Shown: piece by piece, positions 10,231-23,359 of the stretch
How positions within the stretch are numbered: the first letter of the stretch is position 1
How the letters are laid out: every line of letters begins with the position of its first letter
Assembly: GCA_007922225.1 (NCBI GenBank)
Contig: ML679961.1
Location: 76,520,652 to 76,584,651 of the forward strand
DNA length: 64,000 nucleotides
DNA from: Emydura subglobosa
Taxonomy: Eukaryota; Chordata; Testudines; Chelidae
Reading direction: 5' to 3'
Position numbers and translations under genes: made by a program
The notes under the pieces: generated by a model
The model's database searches: none
Seen by the model: only the letters and a program-made list of their open reading frames with translations
Told to the model about the DNA's origin: nothing

Positions 10231-10678
10231 GGGTAGCAGCTACATTGGTTTCCAGTTTATACAGAGCATAGGCATAAGTAACACAATTGCTCTTCATTAC
10301 GTTAAGAGAAGGGATAGGCTCAGACTTAATAAAAATGGTCCAGATTTTGATCTGAGTTACACCAAAATCTGGACCAATATATCTTGTTTCCACTGAAATC
10401 TGTTTAAGCAACCACCCCAGAAACCAGCAAAAACCAGTTGCCTCATAAAGTTTAACTAAAGATTTAGATCCACCTTAATTGTATCGGAAACATTAGGGAC
10501 AAGGAAACTGTACGCTGATGTAAAAGATATTCCAACCACTGCATCTAATTACAAAGAAAAGTTTGTTGTTAAAGTGCCTGAAATATAATATTTTAAAGGA
10601 TAATTAAAAACAAATGGGAAGCTGCCATCTCTATAGACCCATGAAGCTGATACAGCTGAGCAAGTGCAGTTCCTCTTA

Positions 10679-10948
10679 GGGTATGTCTACACTGTAAAAT
10701 CTGCAGCTGTGCCTCTGTAGCGCTTTAATGAAGATGCTCTACAGAGATGGGACAACTCTCTCCTGTCGGTGTAGTTAATCCACCTCCCCAAGAGGCAATA
10801 GCTATGTTGGCAGGAGAAGCTCTCCTTCTGACATTGCGCTGTCTACACAAGTGATTAGGTTGGTATAACTATGTAAATTACGGGTGTGGATTTTTCACTC
10901 CCACAAGTGACGTAACTATACTGATATGTTTGTAGTGTAGACCAGATC
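10679..10948. mobile_element. PIF/Harbinger-type MITE with TTA duplication
   Basis: The left end GGGTATGTCTACACTG is mirrored by GTAGTGTAGACCAGATC on the right. Both sides carry TTA (10676-10678 and 10949-10951), the usual 3-bp target for PIF/Harbinger elements. It is 270 bp and non-coding. The inside includes GCGCTGTCTACACAAG. Confidence 0.7.
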
Positions 10949-10951
10949 TTA

Positions 10952-11960
10952 GAAACCATTGGAAATCAAATTACCTTGAAACAATCTATTTTCTTGCTTT
11001 AAAAAAGTTAACTTAAGTTGGATAAAGCAACTACTAAACTAACAAAAACATTTTAAAGTTTAGAATGTACATTAAAAGTTTTGAAGCTATCTGAATTCCA
11101 CTGGTTTTAATGGGGCCTGAATTTTCTCCGTCCTAAACTACTTCATGAGACTGCACCCCTTGCGGGGATATGCGAGACATTGAGGACCAAATTGAACTCT
11201 GCCATAGTGGAGAAGGTGTTGTAACAGGGGCACATAAAACATTTGTTGTCTCTGGATGGGCACAGGTTCAGAGTCATAGTTTCGTTTTGGTTGTCTAGTA
11301 GATGTACTCAGTCAAACAAACTCTCACTAGCCCATAAACTGTAATAGAGGTAAATTTAAATGATCAGCTTTATTTGAATTTCATCTTCACCACTGGGGAG
11401 TTGGAAAGCCTGTGCATCAAATTCAGAACTGGTATATGTGGCTGCTTACATCAGAGCTGAATTTGGCCCTGTATCTTGGAAGTGGGTCCTATTTTGAAAA
11501 GTGGCTCTAGGAAAATGGCATTATGGGACTCCCTGTTTATTAAGTCCTAACAATGTACATATCGTATATAGTCAATTTATCAATAAAAAATATTTTGTTT
11601 TTTCTAACTGCTGTGTTTGCAAACATAGTCTTGGCTCTGAGAAAGGAAAGAGGTTTATCATTTGAATCATCACTACGTGCTGCCTCTCGACTTTGGAATA
11701 TATCTAGGGCTGAAATGTTTGACAGACCTTCTTTACGTGTTTGGAAGGTATTGTGTCCCCTGACACCGCAGGGAAATGTAGACTTAGGTGAGATTTCTGT
11801 CGCAAACACTCACTTGTCTTGAAAACAAATTTTTTTTTTTTTTAAATAATCATTATTGAGAAAAAATTGCTTTATTTTTTCCCTTTTCAAAATAGTACGT
11901 GGCATTATGCCTTCTTCATCCTTTTCTTTCCTTAAATACATTGCACATCTTCAACATCTC
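10952..11960. other. No gene recognised
   Basis: AT-rich sequence. Plus and minus open frames overlap at 11540-11822 and neither has splice or start context. A T-run of 14 lies near 11830-11843. Confidence 0.4.
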
Positions 11961-11964
11961 CCAT

Positions 11965-12140
11965 CTGAGAATCTTAAAGAACTTTTACAGATATTAAAGA
12001 ATTAAGCTTCTCAGTAATCCTCTGAAATGCGGAAAATGAGGCACTGAGTCTAAGGTTAATTTGACTTGTCCTAGGTCACATGGCAAATCCATCATAGACC
12101 TGGAAACAGACCCAGAGTCCTGTCTCCAGGACCTAACCTT
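11965..12140 (-). repeat. MIR-type SINE
   Basis: Plus-strand order is CTTTTACAGATATTAAAG, GGAAAATGAGGCACTGAG, then CTAGGTCACATGGCAAATCC and CCCAGAGTCCTGTCTCCAGG, a reversed MIR. Confidence 0.7.
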
Positions 12141-14250
12141 TAATCATAAAACAATACTATCTGTTGCATTCTTTGTGGCCCTTCTGCAACCACAGGGGCA
12201 GGAAGATCAACAGGTAGGTCTGACAATGTCATCTTATTATTTCTCTGGAGAGAGTCTTTATTTTCATTTTTATTTGTTCCTGTACTGCACTTCTATCTTG
12301 GCTAAAAATTCTTAGATGAAACGGAGAGGCATAGATTTTTACAAGGCTTTCTAGATGGTATGGTACGTATTAATTTTCTAGACTGCAAATGATAATTCAC
12401 AATAATTCTCTTTTTGACACAGGGAAAGCTTGTCTCTTATTTTTAGTTTAGCAAATCACAAGGGCCATTGAAGGCGCATGCATATGATAGTGATGCTTGA
12501 CTCACATGAGAGATTCCCCAGCTGTAGATAATGCTAACATTCCAGGGCTGGAAGCTTAACAAGCCTCGCTATTCATCAATTCCTGGTGACAGATTTTCTC
12601 TTCTTTACTCACTTGCAGTTAAATTTGTTGTTTGTAGTTTTGGGGCTGCTGATTTTTAACTTGATACATTATCCACAGCATCTCTATGTCTAGAAGGAAC
12701 CACCAATGGACCATCTAGTTTATCCTTGTACATAATATCAATGTCAATGATACATCAATTTATCCAGGATAGTTTGTCCCAAGTGCAGGTATGTTGTGAG
12801 TCTTAATTAATCAACACTTGTAAAATGCTTTGCAGTCCTCATCTGAAAAGCACTATGTAAATGCAAAATATTATTATACCTCTCACAAATTAAATGCGGT
12901 GCATTTTATGATATTATAAACACATGGAGAGCAACCTGTTACCTATTATTTCCTGCTGTTTCATTTTTCATTTAAGATTCAAATATCCACTGTTTACTGT
13001 CTGTTAAACTTTTTAGGAAGGGTTCTGCTTTTGTTGAATCCTATATTTCAAAGGATTAAAACAAGAAGAGAGTATAATGAAAAATTCACATAGTGACATT
13101 CATCCCAAAGGATACCAAAACACTTTACATATTGTATGAAGAACTTCATCTGTTCCTGAAATGTGGCCACCTCGGGGCGGAACATGACAGTGCTTTCACA
13201 GTACAGTGTGACACTTAGGAAGCTTAGGAAAGGAAGTAAAGAACAGTGGTATAGCCAGTTGAAGCCAAAAGGAGAATTTGTAGGTAGACTGAACGTAATT
13301 AACAAAATTAGTGTTGGGCAAGGATGAGCCACCCCTAATCGTGCAAAAAATGCCATGGAACCTTTAGTGATCATAAATGGTCAAGGCCAAGATTTGAAAC
13401 CTCATCAGGAAATCTTCTTTATTAAACAGAGGGCTTAGAGTTTCTATGGTAACCATTGTAGTTCTAGCACGCATGAAGGTCACGTTTACTAGTTAGAAAG
13501 TGAGTATAGAATAAGAGAGAGATGAATATTTAGGGCCATATTCTTATCTTGATGAGTAGGGATTTAATGCTTAACTCACACCACATAGAACGACTATACT
13601 GTTTTAATGATTAATCATCAGCTTTAAGGGACAGATAGTTAAAACCTAGTGAGCCAAGAAGGAATTGGGAATAGGTTCTTGATACTGTGGCTGTGAAGAT
13701 CAAATTTTAAGGGAAGGAGAGAGTACCATCCCCTACAGTTTTTTTTGGTTGGTTGGTTGGGTTTTTTTTGTTTTGTTTTGTTTTTTAATTAAAAATGTAT
13801 CATCAAAGCTGTATGCTATCAGTTTTTTCCGAGGGAACATTCCTAACCAAATTCCTGTCCATCAACCAGGGTCCAGTTCCGAAAGGACATGACATGTATG
13901 AATGCACTAAGGCCCTTCTTTTTAATCTTATGGGAATGTGGTAAGTAAGGCAGGTTTCAAAAGGCCCCCTAGAGTCAGATAATTATGTAAAAGCTTTGTT
14001 AATGGGTAGGCACTTTTGCCAAACTGTCAGGTGGTAACAATTAGCCTGGCTTTGCTACCACTTCTGCGTGTTGCTGTTGTTGCGATGTTGTGAAAGAATT
14101 TGTGGGCACTAAATGTAGAATGTAATATGTGTCCCCTTCCTCTCAAGCCCTTCTGTTTTCACCTTCTCTTCTCATTCATCTCTAAAATTATGACTGAACA
14201 AGCAAATTTCAGACATTGCAGGAAGTATCCTCCTTCAGTATCAACATTTG
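12141..14250. other. No gene; simple repeat at 13.74 kb
   Basis: No splice-bounded frame. 13741-13786 is a T/G-rich simple repeat (GGTTGGTTGG then TTTTG units). 12800-12885 resembles an old SINE 3' end (AAAATGCTTTGCAGTCCTCA). Confidence 0.45.
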
Positions 14251-14254
14251 GAAT

Positions 14255-14345
14255 GTGTGGAGCTAAATTCTCTCCTGCATTTCACTGATGTAAATCCACA
14301 GTTACTCCTCTGAAAGCAGCAGAGTTACTCTAGATTGATGTTATT
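14255..14345. repeat. Fold-back element of the AGTTACTC family
   Basis: TCACTGATGTAAATCCACAG and AGTTACTC copies on both sides of a centre form an imperfect palindrome like those at 15.74, 20.82, 22.07, 24.57, 38.26, 47.70 and 54.21 kb. Confidence 0.5.
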
Positions 14346-14699
14346 GCAACAGGTAACAGAGTTTGGGATAAATGGGGCCCTAGTTAGCAAAACACCTAAG
14401 TATATGCTTAAGTCTCTTTGAAGTCAGTGTGGTTAGGTGTTTACTGAATCAGGGCCATAATAAACACTGCAAGATAAATCAAGAGATCCTGGTACAGGTG
14501 ACACCAGTTATCTGAATTCTGGACATGCCCCCAAATCCAGATTTCATCTAGAAATTGGTTTTGTTTCTCTCTAATTCTAAGTCATATAATTCCATCTGAT
14601 TCATGCCTCATGAGTCTCGTGTGACTCATATGAGTCCTGGGACATTCAGTAAATCAGGGTTCACCTATATATTAATACTGAAACTGGCCTTTCTCTTGA

Positions 14700-14925
14700 G
14701 AGAGAGGAAGGAATATCTTGTGGGTATAGCAACAGACTGGGAGTCAAGGGATCTACATTCTGTTCTTAGCTTAACCACAGATTTTGTGAGACTTTGGCCA
14801 AGTACTAAAAAAACCCACTCTGTGCCTCAGTTTACACATCTATCAAATGGGGATAAGTCTAACTAATAGGTAGGCTATGAGGTTTAATTTATTAAGATTC
14901 GTTCAGAGTTCTGAGATCTTTGAAA
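14700..14925 (+). repeat. MIR-type SINE
   Basis: The head reads GCAACAGACTGGGAGTCAAG. The core has CTGTGCCTCAGTTTACACAT and AAATGGGGATAA. The 3' end is GTTCTGAGATCTTTGAAAGG. Confidence 0.8.
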
Positions 14926-14954
14926 GGAAGAAGATCATTAAAAGTGGAAAGCAT

Positions 14955-15172
14955 TGTATGGCAGCATCGTATAATGGATAGAGCACTAGGTATGGGTCAG
15001 AAAACTTGCAGTCTAGTCTACACTTGTTCACTGGGTGACCTTGGGCAATTCACTTCCCCTTCCTGTGTCTTTTTCCCCAAGTGTGAAATGGAAATAATAC
15101 TAACCTTCTTTGTGACACACCTTGAGATCTATGGATAAAAAGTGCTATATAAGACCTAGGTATTGTTATTAT
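14955..15172 (+). repeat. MIR-type SINE, second copy in tandem orientation
   Basis: Full layout: GCAGCATCGTATAATGGATA head, GGTGACCTTGGGCAATTCAC core, and TGGATAAAAAGTGCTATATA with TATTGTTATTAT end. It lies about 30 bp after another MIR in the same orientation. Confidence 0.85.
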
Positions 15173-15734
15173 CTTTGTCTTTAGGACTCTATTTTTTTTT
15201 CCTGTAAAGATTTCGGGCCTGACAGCTCCATTTTAGTTTTATTGGCATGTCCTTGCACGTTACATTATAATTGGCAATTACACACAACAACAGGCAAACA
15301 AGGCCCCTGTGTTAGCAGGGTAATTCAAGTAGTGAGAGCAGCAGCAGCAGCTCTTTAGATTGTAATCTAGACCCCTTCACTGTTTAATACTGTGGTTGGT
15401 AATGTGTCCATGCTGAGTAACTAATAATAATTTGTGCGATCTATTCAAAACTATTGTTATGATGGAGTGTCCACCAAAAGGATAATACATGCAAGATGCT
15501 GATGTGTCTAGTAAAAGAGCTGTATGGAAGGGCTTAACGGAGCACTCATGTACTCCAAATAGAAATCAAACAGTGCAGAATTAAGCAAGTCCTGCCTAAC
15601 TGGTATTTTGCAATCTTTCCAAACTTTGCAAAATTTGGTGATAGAGGAAAACCTGTGAACCAACAGAGGGTGGATGGGAAAAGTTACCATTACTCTTCTG
15701 TAAAGTGGGAAAAAAAAATTTTTTTTTAAAAAGG

Positions 15735-15830
15735 AACTTGATCCCCCCTTTGACTGCACTGGTGTAAATGAGGAATTCCTCTTTTTAATGGAGCCACACC
15801 AATGTGAGAGGAGAATCAGGTCCAGTAATC
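15735..15830. repeat. Fold-back element of the AGTTACTC family
   Basis: CACTGGTGTAAATGAGGAAT ... GAGAGGAGAATCAGGTCC matches the family's arms, with a decayed centre. Confidence 0.5.
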
Positions 15831-15894
15831 TTTAAATAGTCATAATACTTATCCTTATGTATTCCTTTTAATTTGTAGCTCTCAACAAAGATAA

Positions 15895-16060
15895 TTGTTT
15901 TATTATTAGTATTATTAGTTCCATTTTACAGATGGGAAATCTGAGGCAGAGAGAGTGCGCTTATTGACCTCTAAGTGAGAAATTCAGTGGAAGCTGGGAA
16001 TAGAATCCAAGTCTCCTGATTCCCTGCCATATGGTCTAATCTCTAGACTGCAGCTACCCA
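15895..16060 (-). repeat. MIR-type SINE
   Basis: Contains CATTTTACAGATGGGAAATC, GAGGCAGAGAGAGTGC, AGTCTCCTGATTCCCTGCC and ATGGTCTAATCTCTAGACTG in plus order, a reversed MIR. Confidence 0.8.
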
Positions 16061-18790
16061 AAAAAGAGGAACAAGAGTATTGCTCTCAGATACTTGTGCA
16101 TTAACTCATCAGTGACAGAAGATGCATGTATGTCTTTTTACTGGGGATTAAATTCTGGGGTGTTAGCCTTCAAACAGATGAAAGGAGTGTTAATTAAATA
16201 CCCAACTGTTTTTAATTATTTATTATCTGGTAACATACTAGTGAGGGAGCACCAAACTCTTGAATTAACTCTTATACAGTGTTCACATTTCATAAGACTT
16301 CTGCATTCTTCTGTTTGCCAACAAGTGAAAAAGTGCCATGTAGAATGAAAATTTGACAGCTGGGCAACATTGCCCAGAAGTGCTGCACACTATGGAGAAG
16401 CCTGCCTTTTAGTAAATGTTTGATGGCAATGAAATCCTTACCTGGCAGATGCTGGGTATTAATTAAATAATATATGGGGGAAAGTCCTTATTTATTAACT
16501 TAAAAGGGCAGAAATGTAATACAATCATAGGAAATATTTGCTGCTTACTGTGCTGTATGTTGATGAGGTGCAAATCTATTGAAAGCAAAAGGAATTTTAA
16601 AAAAACATCTCGCAGACGGAACTGCCTTTTGCAACACTGCTGAAGGCCTGTGGTCCTTACTGGTTGGAATTCCAAAAGGTTCCACCAGCTTCAGTGGAAG
16701 CAGTAGCAGTAGCAGGTCCACGATGAGTAACTGTAGTTAAAGGCTTAAAAGTGGAATGACATGGCCTGTGGAAATGAGCAAAAGAGAGAGAGGTCAGTGG
16801 AAGTATTGCCAAGCATTAGTGAATAGCCACCATTTACTTTCTTAAAATGGAATCTGGATGTTTGTTGTGCTGATTGATTCATCAAACACCAGGTTCTGCT
16901 AGGGAAAAACAAACAAACAAATTAAAGGGAATGTAGGTGGAATATAGTAGAGCTCAGATTTGAGCGTCCCTTATTCTTAATTATATTTGGTAATCAGTAG
17001 AATAAAATGAATAGTGCCAAATTATTCTTCCATGCACTGTGTGATATTGCCTAGCTAAACTATTTTATGTAGCTACTTCAATACTGTAGATTATGAAACA
17101 AATTGATAGCATACTAATATGATCCTTTCAGGGTTCTCATTTATATTAATGAGTTTTAGTTGTCCAAGGCAAACGGATAACCTATGATTAATAGCTCAGG
17201 AACTTTTATTCTGGCATCAAAGGCTAGTTTCTGTCTTTTTTTTTTTTTTTTTTACTCCTTGATGGGTTAGGATAGTTAACAATTAAACTCTGGACTTTAT
17301 AAGTGAAATCTACTTGTTAAATGCTTGTACATTCATTTCATTCTGATCACAGCTTTGGCCTTTGATGCTTTTCCCACTCCCTAAAGATGAGTTCAGTCTG
17401 ATATTTTTTAAGTAGCTTTGAACTCCCAAGACTAAGGTGTGACTTGTTTCTTAATTTTCTAATAGTCACAGTCAGTTGGAGGAGAGGGTTTGCTGAACTA
17501 ATATTGAACAAAGATTAATTATCACAGGAACATACATACCTCCTAGCAAAAGCAATTAGAAAACCTCAGCATGCTTTACTAACTCAGAATTATCAGGAAA
17601 GACAACCTGCTTTTCCGAACTCAGCAACATGTTTTTATTTACTGTATATTTGTATTAAGAGGAGATGCCATGCTTGATATGCTTTCTGTATGATTGCCCA
17701 GTGGTAGAGCGTAAGGTAAAAGCTACAAGCAGTCAGCTCTCTGAAGTGGGTCAATGGGAATCCCATTATTATTTATTTAAAAATTAGAAAAGTAAATTTT
17801 TAAAAAATGAGAGAGAAAACAAAAGTCAAATTTTCCATTATGGGGCAAAAATCCAAACTAAACAAACAACCCCTCACCCTCCATGAACAGCCTCAAACTT
17901 TCTATGTTGAGTTTGGCCTGCAGATGCGTGAAATCATTATGTGGGGGTATAGGGATCTGGGCCTTGACCCAGCACAATCCAAATCAATGGAAACTTTGCT
18001 AATGACTTGATTGATAGAGAATCACAGACCCAATTACTAAAATGGGAGTGGTTATGCAAATGAGACAATGTTAATATGGGACAGACTGTGTTAAAATCTA
18101 TGTTAAACATCTGAACGTGCACAATGGGGAGAGGTTACCAGAGGCTAAGCAAATCCTAATTTAGCTGAGTACCCGTGAAGTTGTTACTACTAATTCTATA
18201 GGTTCTCTCCAGACTGCTTACTAAATGTTACACTGAGCAGATGAAGTTCTTGCCCTCACACTCAGATGAATCCAAGTCAGCTTCTGCTTTTCAAACAACT
18301 GCCTTCCTGGTTTTCCAGGAGTGTTGCCACAGTTTTCTAACTAAGCAGTTCCTCCAAATAAGGAAATTTGATACTCTGAGAAATCTTGGCCCAGAGATCA
18401 GAGGGTCTGTTCACTAAATCTGTATAGTTTCAGATTATACAGTAATGTCAAGCACTTTCTTGCTTATGCCTGGTATTTAATCTTTAACGGTTTTCCACAA
18501 ATGCTCCATGTATTGGTGTGCATAGGGTTTATTAATATATCTGTGAAAATTTAAATCAAATACCTCTTTTTCTTCCTCTGCTCATATGATTTTAATTAAT
18601 CATTTCTGGTCAATAGATTTTGTAATCATCAGATATTCCAAACAACATCTGCTAGAAAGATATGTCCATTATAATGAGAATTAGATGCCTATTTCAAATT
18701 CAGATAGCTTTGCATGTTATTGTCTATGGTAAAAGGAGAACAGATAAATGTGGAAGTCATTTAACACATTCAAGATTTACTTGTGCTTTT
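16061..18790. other. No gene recognised
   Basis: AT-rich. There are T-runs near 17237-17256 and short open frames only. No clear repeat beyond simple sequence. Confidence 0.4.
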
Positions 18791-18794
18791 TAAA

Positions 18795-18902
18795 GGACAT
18801 TAGAGAGACAAGGTGGGTGAGGTAATATCTTTTATTGAACCAGCTTCTTTTGGTGAAAGACAAGCTTTTCAGCTAAACAGAGCTCTTCTTCAGGTCTGAT
18901 TA
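18795..18902 (-). mobile_element. Penelope-like element 3' end, family A, with hammerhead-like remnant
   Basis: The plus strand reads ATTAGAGAGACAAGGTGGGT, TATCTTTTATTGAACCAGC and CTCTTCTTCAGGTCTG. The same end lies at 44.38 kb (minus) and at 45.84 kb (plus). On the minus strand, CTGAAGAAGAGCTCTG, AGCT and GAAAAGCTTGTC preserve most of a hammerhead-type core, though the base before AAA is altered. Only the last ~108 bp remain. Confidence 0.7.
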
Positions 18903-19489
18903 GGGCATTGTCAACTAGATTTAGGTCCCAAATCAGGATTGTTTTGTTTTTTTTTAATTAAATATGTTTCTATTCAGAGAAGGTTTTGAAAACCCAATTA
19001 AAAAACAAAATAGAAATGGAATACTTGAGGCATTTAAACATTCCTCAAGAGAGTTGTGAATCTTCCAAGCTTCTGCTATTGTTTGAGAGGAGGAACATGA
19101 AACTGATCACAACCAGAGAGCAAAACTGACACATCAAGGCTTGTTTTGTTGTCCATACTGAGTGAAGTACAAAAAATAAAATAGCATAACTGGTACAAAA
19201 TAAATTTTAATTTTTTTAGAATTCTTTCCATTCTAGTAAAAAGATATTAGTACAGAGAAAAGAAGTTCTAGTATGACAGATTTAGGTTTTCAGTTGTCCT
19301 TTAATGATATAATAGATTTATCAGTGATTATTCTCTGATCTGACTGATGTTTAGAATGGCCTTATTAACAGAAAATATACAGCTGGTTTGCTTAAATAGA
19401 GTGCCTAGATCCTAATGGCAAATCCTTGGTAGAATATTACAATTAGATGTGCTTTAATTCTTTGGAACAGATACTATTTTTTCATTATA

Positions 19490-19745
19490 GCTAACTGCAA
19501 GCATTCAAAAATCATGTCAGGCCCCAAAATCATGACAGTGGTTTAAGATAATGAGATTTTAAAAAGCTTTTAGGGTTTATATTTTCAAGCTTCTCCCCTC
19601 GACCATGAGGAGTAGATGCCTTTATATTTTTTAAAATGAAAGCAGAGGTTCTCACATAATTAAATGACTTCAGTAGCTGGGGCTTTTAGAAAAACACCAA
19701 CTATCCCAACATTTATCATATAATGGGGAAAGTTGGCAACACTGC
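19490..19745. mobile_element. hAT-like element, CAGTGTTGCCAAC family, fragment
   Basis: Ends in AAAGTTGGCAACACTGC, the expected inverted end. It holds AAAAATCATG and AGGGTTTATATTTTCAAGCT blocks shared with the copy at 5.75 kb. The left end is lost. Confidence 0.55.
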
Positions 19746-19835
19746 TATTTTTTACAATACTGCTGAGAGCCTCTGTGTAAAACAGCATGCTTTAGGATAA
19801 GAGTCCTGTTTTTTACCCAGTTAGAGCATTTATTG

Positions 19836-20115
19836 TAGGGGTTCTCAAATTTTTTACATAGCGTGGGCTACGTTTTAATCAAGAGATTATGTCATGGACA
19901 CCCCCAGTCACAATCCCTTGGACCTCCTCCCTATCCCACCACATGTGTTTCTGTGTCAACTACTGTAATTGCTGACATAAAAGAAACTGTACTAGAAAAG
20001 TATTTGATATATTTTTTGCTTCTTTAAATGAGATTTAGCAGCTAGAAATAGGGAGCAGACACTTTTCTGTGGACCATGAGTAAGTGCTTTGTGGACCACT
20101 GCTAGGAAACCAATG
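19836..20115. mobile_element. hAT-like element with GGGGTTCTCAAA end
   Basis: The left end TAGGGGTTCTCAAATTTTT is typical of short hAT-derived repeats in amniotes. GGACACCCCC and TGTGGACCA blocks follow, and the copy fades near GGACCACTGCTAGGAAACC. The inverted right end is decayed. Confidence 0.5.
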
Positions 20116-20814
20116 TAATAGAAGATAAAAAATCTCCCCACTTCTGCTTAAATACCCAAGCTGTTTATTAAAAAAGCAAAGAACACAAACAAAAACAAAA
20201 GCCAGCAACCAGATTTGGTTACTTTAGGGCAATAAGCTATTTCTAAAAGGTGTCAGCTTTGTAATAGGATCATCTCTAATAACATAGAACCAGCTTAGTA
20301 AATGACATAGCATCCTTTACACACATTGTGCCACTGAAACAAATTGCATCTGAATAGCTAAATAACATCATTAGCATCTCTGATATCACTGCCTGTGCAT
20401 TACCGTGCAGCACAGCGTGGGTCTGTCATGCTTCTACCTCTTTATTCTCTAGAATGAAAATAAAACCTTTCTCACATCATAGGACAGTTAGCCATAACTT
20501 TTCATCAGAGTGTGTGGACCAAATCATTTAACACCTTCATTCAGCTCTGACCAGCAAGAAGAGGCTGGTACTGCCTACCTTAAACAGAGCTCTGTGGATG
20601 AATGCTTCTCTTGTTAAGACAGCTGCCTTGGTCTCCTGCTGATTATGCCAGTGTCTGAAACGGATAAGAATGTTTTATCTTCTTGACTTCTTCAAACTTT
20701 TCTAAATCTGTTGATTCACAAAATGTGAAACATTTAAATGAACCCCACGTTTAGATTGTATCTCAGCTGGAAGCTTTTTATGAGACCTGATCTTGCTCTC
20801 CTTGAAGCTGATGG

Positions 20815-20915
20815 ACCTGATTCTGCTCTCATTCCAATGTAGATCAAGAGTAACTCCACAGAAGTCCATGCAGCTATACTGGCATAAAAGCAGTGTGCAT
20901 GAGATCAAAATCAGG
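20815..20915. repeat. Fold-back element of the AGTTACTC family
   Basis: CCTGATTCTGCTCTCATTCC, AAGAGTAACTCCACAGAAG and GAGATCAAAATCAGGCC form an imperfect inverted pair. Confidence 0.55.
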
Positions 20916-20919
20916 CCAT

Positions 20920-22060
20920 ATGCTAGGGTGTTTTTTCAGTTGTTACTGCATCTTACTTTTCTTTTATTATGATACCTACATAAGTTAAACTCCCTTTTAC
21001 AAAAATTAAAACACGAATGTTAATAAAAATTGAGTGCTCTGTTACCTACTTAGTCACTTGCTCTTTCTGAGCACAAAAGGGTCTGCATGCTTGTAATTTC
21101 AAGGTTGCTGCTCTGCAGAGATCTATTGGCGAATCTGGGAATGTAAGTACTGGATACATTACAGACTTATTCATCTGATAAAGCTGTAGCATGTGTTCTT
21201 ATTTCCCAGCCCAGAAATTTGTATGACTCTATTCCTTCCCCCACTGCAGTGACTATTAAATGTTTAATAACAAGGTTTAATCAGTCCAATGCCTGAGGTC
21301 AGCCAACAGCATGAAAGCTGGCCAGTTTGGGGTAAGAACATCAAAGTGTCTTGCACTGGTATGGAAACAATATTATTATTACCTTAATATACCAGGTTAT
21401 CTAGATGTTGTCAGTGCTAAAACTGTTTCTGCTGGGACCCGAGTGGGGTTGTCTCAGATTAGATGTTCATTAATATACAAGTTGCAATGAAAAATCCTTC
21501 TGAGAGCACAGAAGGTACTGGAAATATTGGCAAAAGCTACATCTGATCTTCAGAATCTGTTTTCAAGGCTCATGTTGATTGTAAATTGCTACTTTCCTTT
21601 GTGGATCTTTTTAAAAGGGATTTTGCTCTTGTGCCTTGCAAAGGATGAAAACACTTTATTGGGAGAATTTTATGACTCTTTCCATTTATGGTTCTTTGGA
21701 GAATGAATATGGGAAACTTTAGGATGGCAATTTTAGTGATTAACCTTGTTACCTTATGTTACTTTATGAGTATTCCATCAGCCATTTACTTGTCTAGGCT
21801 TTAACTCTCCTACAGTCAATCTAAATATAACTTCATACCATCTCCTCCTCTCACACTCACATCACCCCTTCTAATATCTTTTTACTATTCCTCCTTCCAC
21901 ACTGCTCCCCTCCTTTCATTCTTAGCTCTTCCCTCCCACAAATCTTTTCCCCCCAGCTTTTACTGTGACTACTCGAGTACGGGTAGCTCACACCCTGCTT
22001 GCCAGCATTACAGAATAGTCTTTGGTACAATACTCTTCTGTATTAAAAGTCTTTCTAATC
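20920..22060. other. No gene recognised
   Basis: No coding signal. A pyrimidine-rich patch (CTCCTCCTCTCACACTC and similar) spans about 21840-21960. Confidence 0.4.
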
Positions 22061-22064
22061 TTGG

Positions 22065-22142
22065 GGTCCACCATGTTCATCCCTGGTGTAAAGTCACTGA
22101 TATCAACTAAATTACACCAGGGATAGATTTGGGTCTTACTTT
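22065..22142. repeat. Short palindrome, ATCCCTGGTGTAA type
   Basis: ATCCCTGGTGTAA at 22079 is mirrored by TTACACCAGGGAT ending near 22122. The stem is 13 bp and perfect. It is probably a variant of the fold-back family. Confidence 0.65.
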
Positions 22143-22249
22143 CACATGTCCTGTGTAGCAATTTAAAATTGCTGATGCGTTTTTATCTCTATTAGCAGAT
22201 TCCAATGACTGTCTTATAGAAAAAGAGGGAATTACTTACTTTAGAGATA

Positions 22250-22425
22250 CTAAATACAGTTAATATTTTATAGCGTTTCTCACCCATATATTTCAATCAA
22301 AGTTCTTGATTCTTTCATTATACTGATATTGCCCATTAGAAAACTGAGGCATAGGGAAGCATTAGTGGCTGAGCCTGGAACAGAAACCTAATGTCTCCTG
22401 ATACACTGGACTGTGCTGCCTCCAA
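22250..22425 (-). repeat. MIR-type SINE
   Basis: Contains TAGAAAACTGAGGCATAGGG, then TGAGCCTGGAACAGAAACC and TGTCTCCTGATACACTGGAC in plus order. Confidence 0.7.
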
Positions 22426-23359
22426 GAACCCAAGCTGTCCTGTACCCCTGCTCCTTTTATCCACCATATTTACCATCTCTGGAATGTACAAATGCCTCCT
22501 GTCGGTTCTTTATGTTGATCTCTGCATGTGCAGGAGGTAAAGGATGAAGTTCAAGCTCCTTGTATTTATACTGATGGTAAAACAGGCACAGCTTTCTCTT
22601 CTCTTAAATGCACAGTATATATGGGTCTTGATCCCATAGGCCTTGCTTCAGAGAAAAACCCTATTGGCTCTGGTGGGGCAGTTTGCTGAAGGATGGGCTG
22701 CAGAATCAAACTCAAGGTCGCTGAAGTGGCAGAGAAGTTAGTATTAGTGACAGTTTGGCATAAACTGTATTCATTGCTTTTTGCTAGTGAGGGATACTTC
22801 AAGAAAAGTGCATGGAAACAAGTATGTTAAACTACTTACAAGCAAGGCTCTGCCATAAATATTACCAGTATTTAATCTCGCCTTCCCCCTTCCCTGAGGA
22901 GGCAGAACAGGGAAATGCTCATCCCAGAGAACATCTGCCCTGTGGTTATATCAGTGCCTTTGCTAGCTGAGCCCAGTGCTCCTTGTCAGTTCTCCCCAGT
23001 CAGACAAACTCTTATCACTATGATTGGCTAATCCCCACTTAAAATCTAAGACGTGCTGGGAGGATTGTTTCAAAAACTTCTGCTGCAGTGTGCATTGAGG
23101 AGCCATAGTGCATTAGATCAATTATCTTGATTACAGAAGCCAGTAAATAGGGCTTTCTTGCATAACCCTGCTTTGTGACTGATTCCTACATCTGCCTTTT
23201 TTAAACATTCACTCATTACTGTACTGAGGCCCTAGGCCTCCGGGACCAAGGCACAGGCCTATGATATCATTGATGGACCACTTATTTGTGAAGAGTGCAT
23301 CACAATGGCACTGAAGACACTATCAAACAGGAGTGTGACAGAGCGCAGAGATTTAACAC

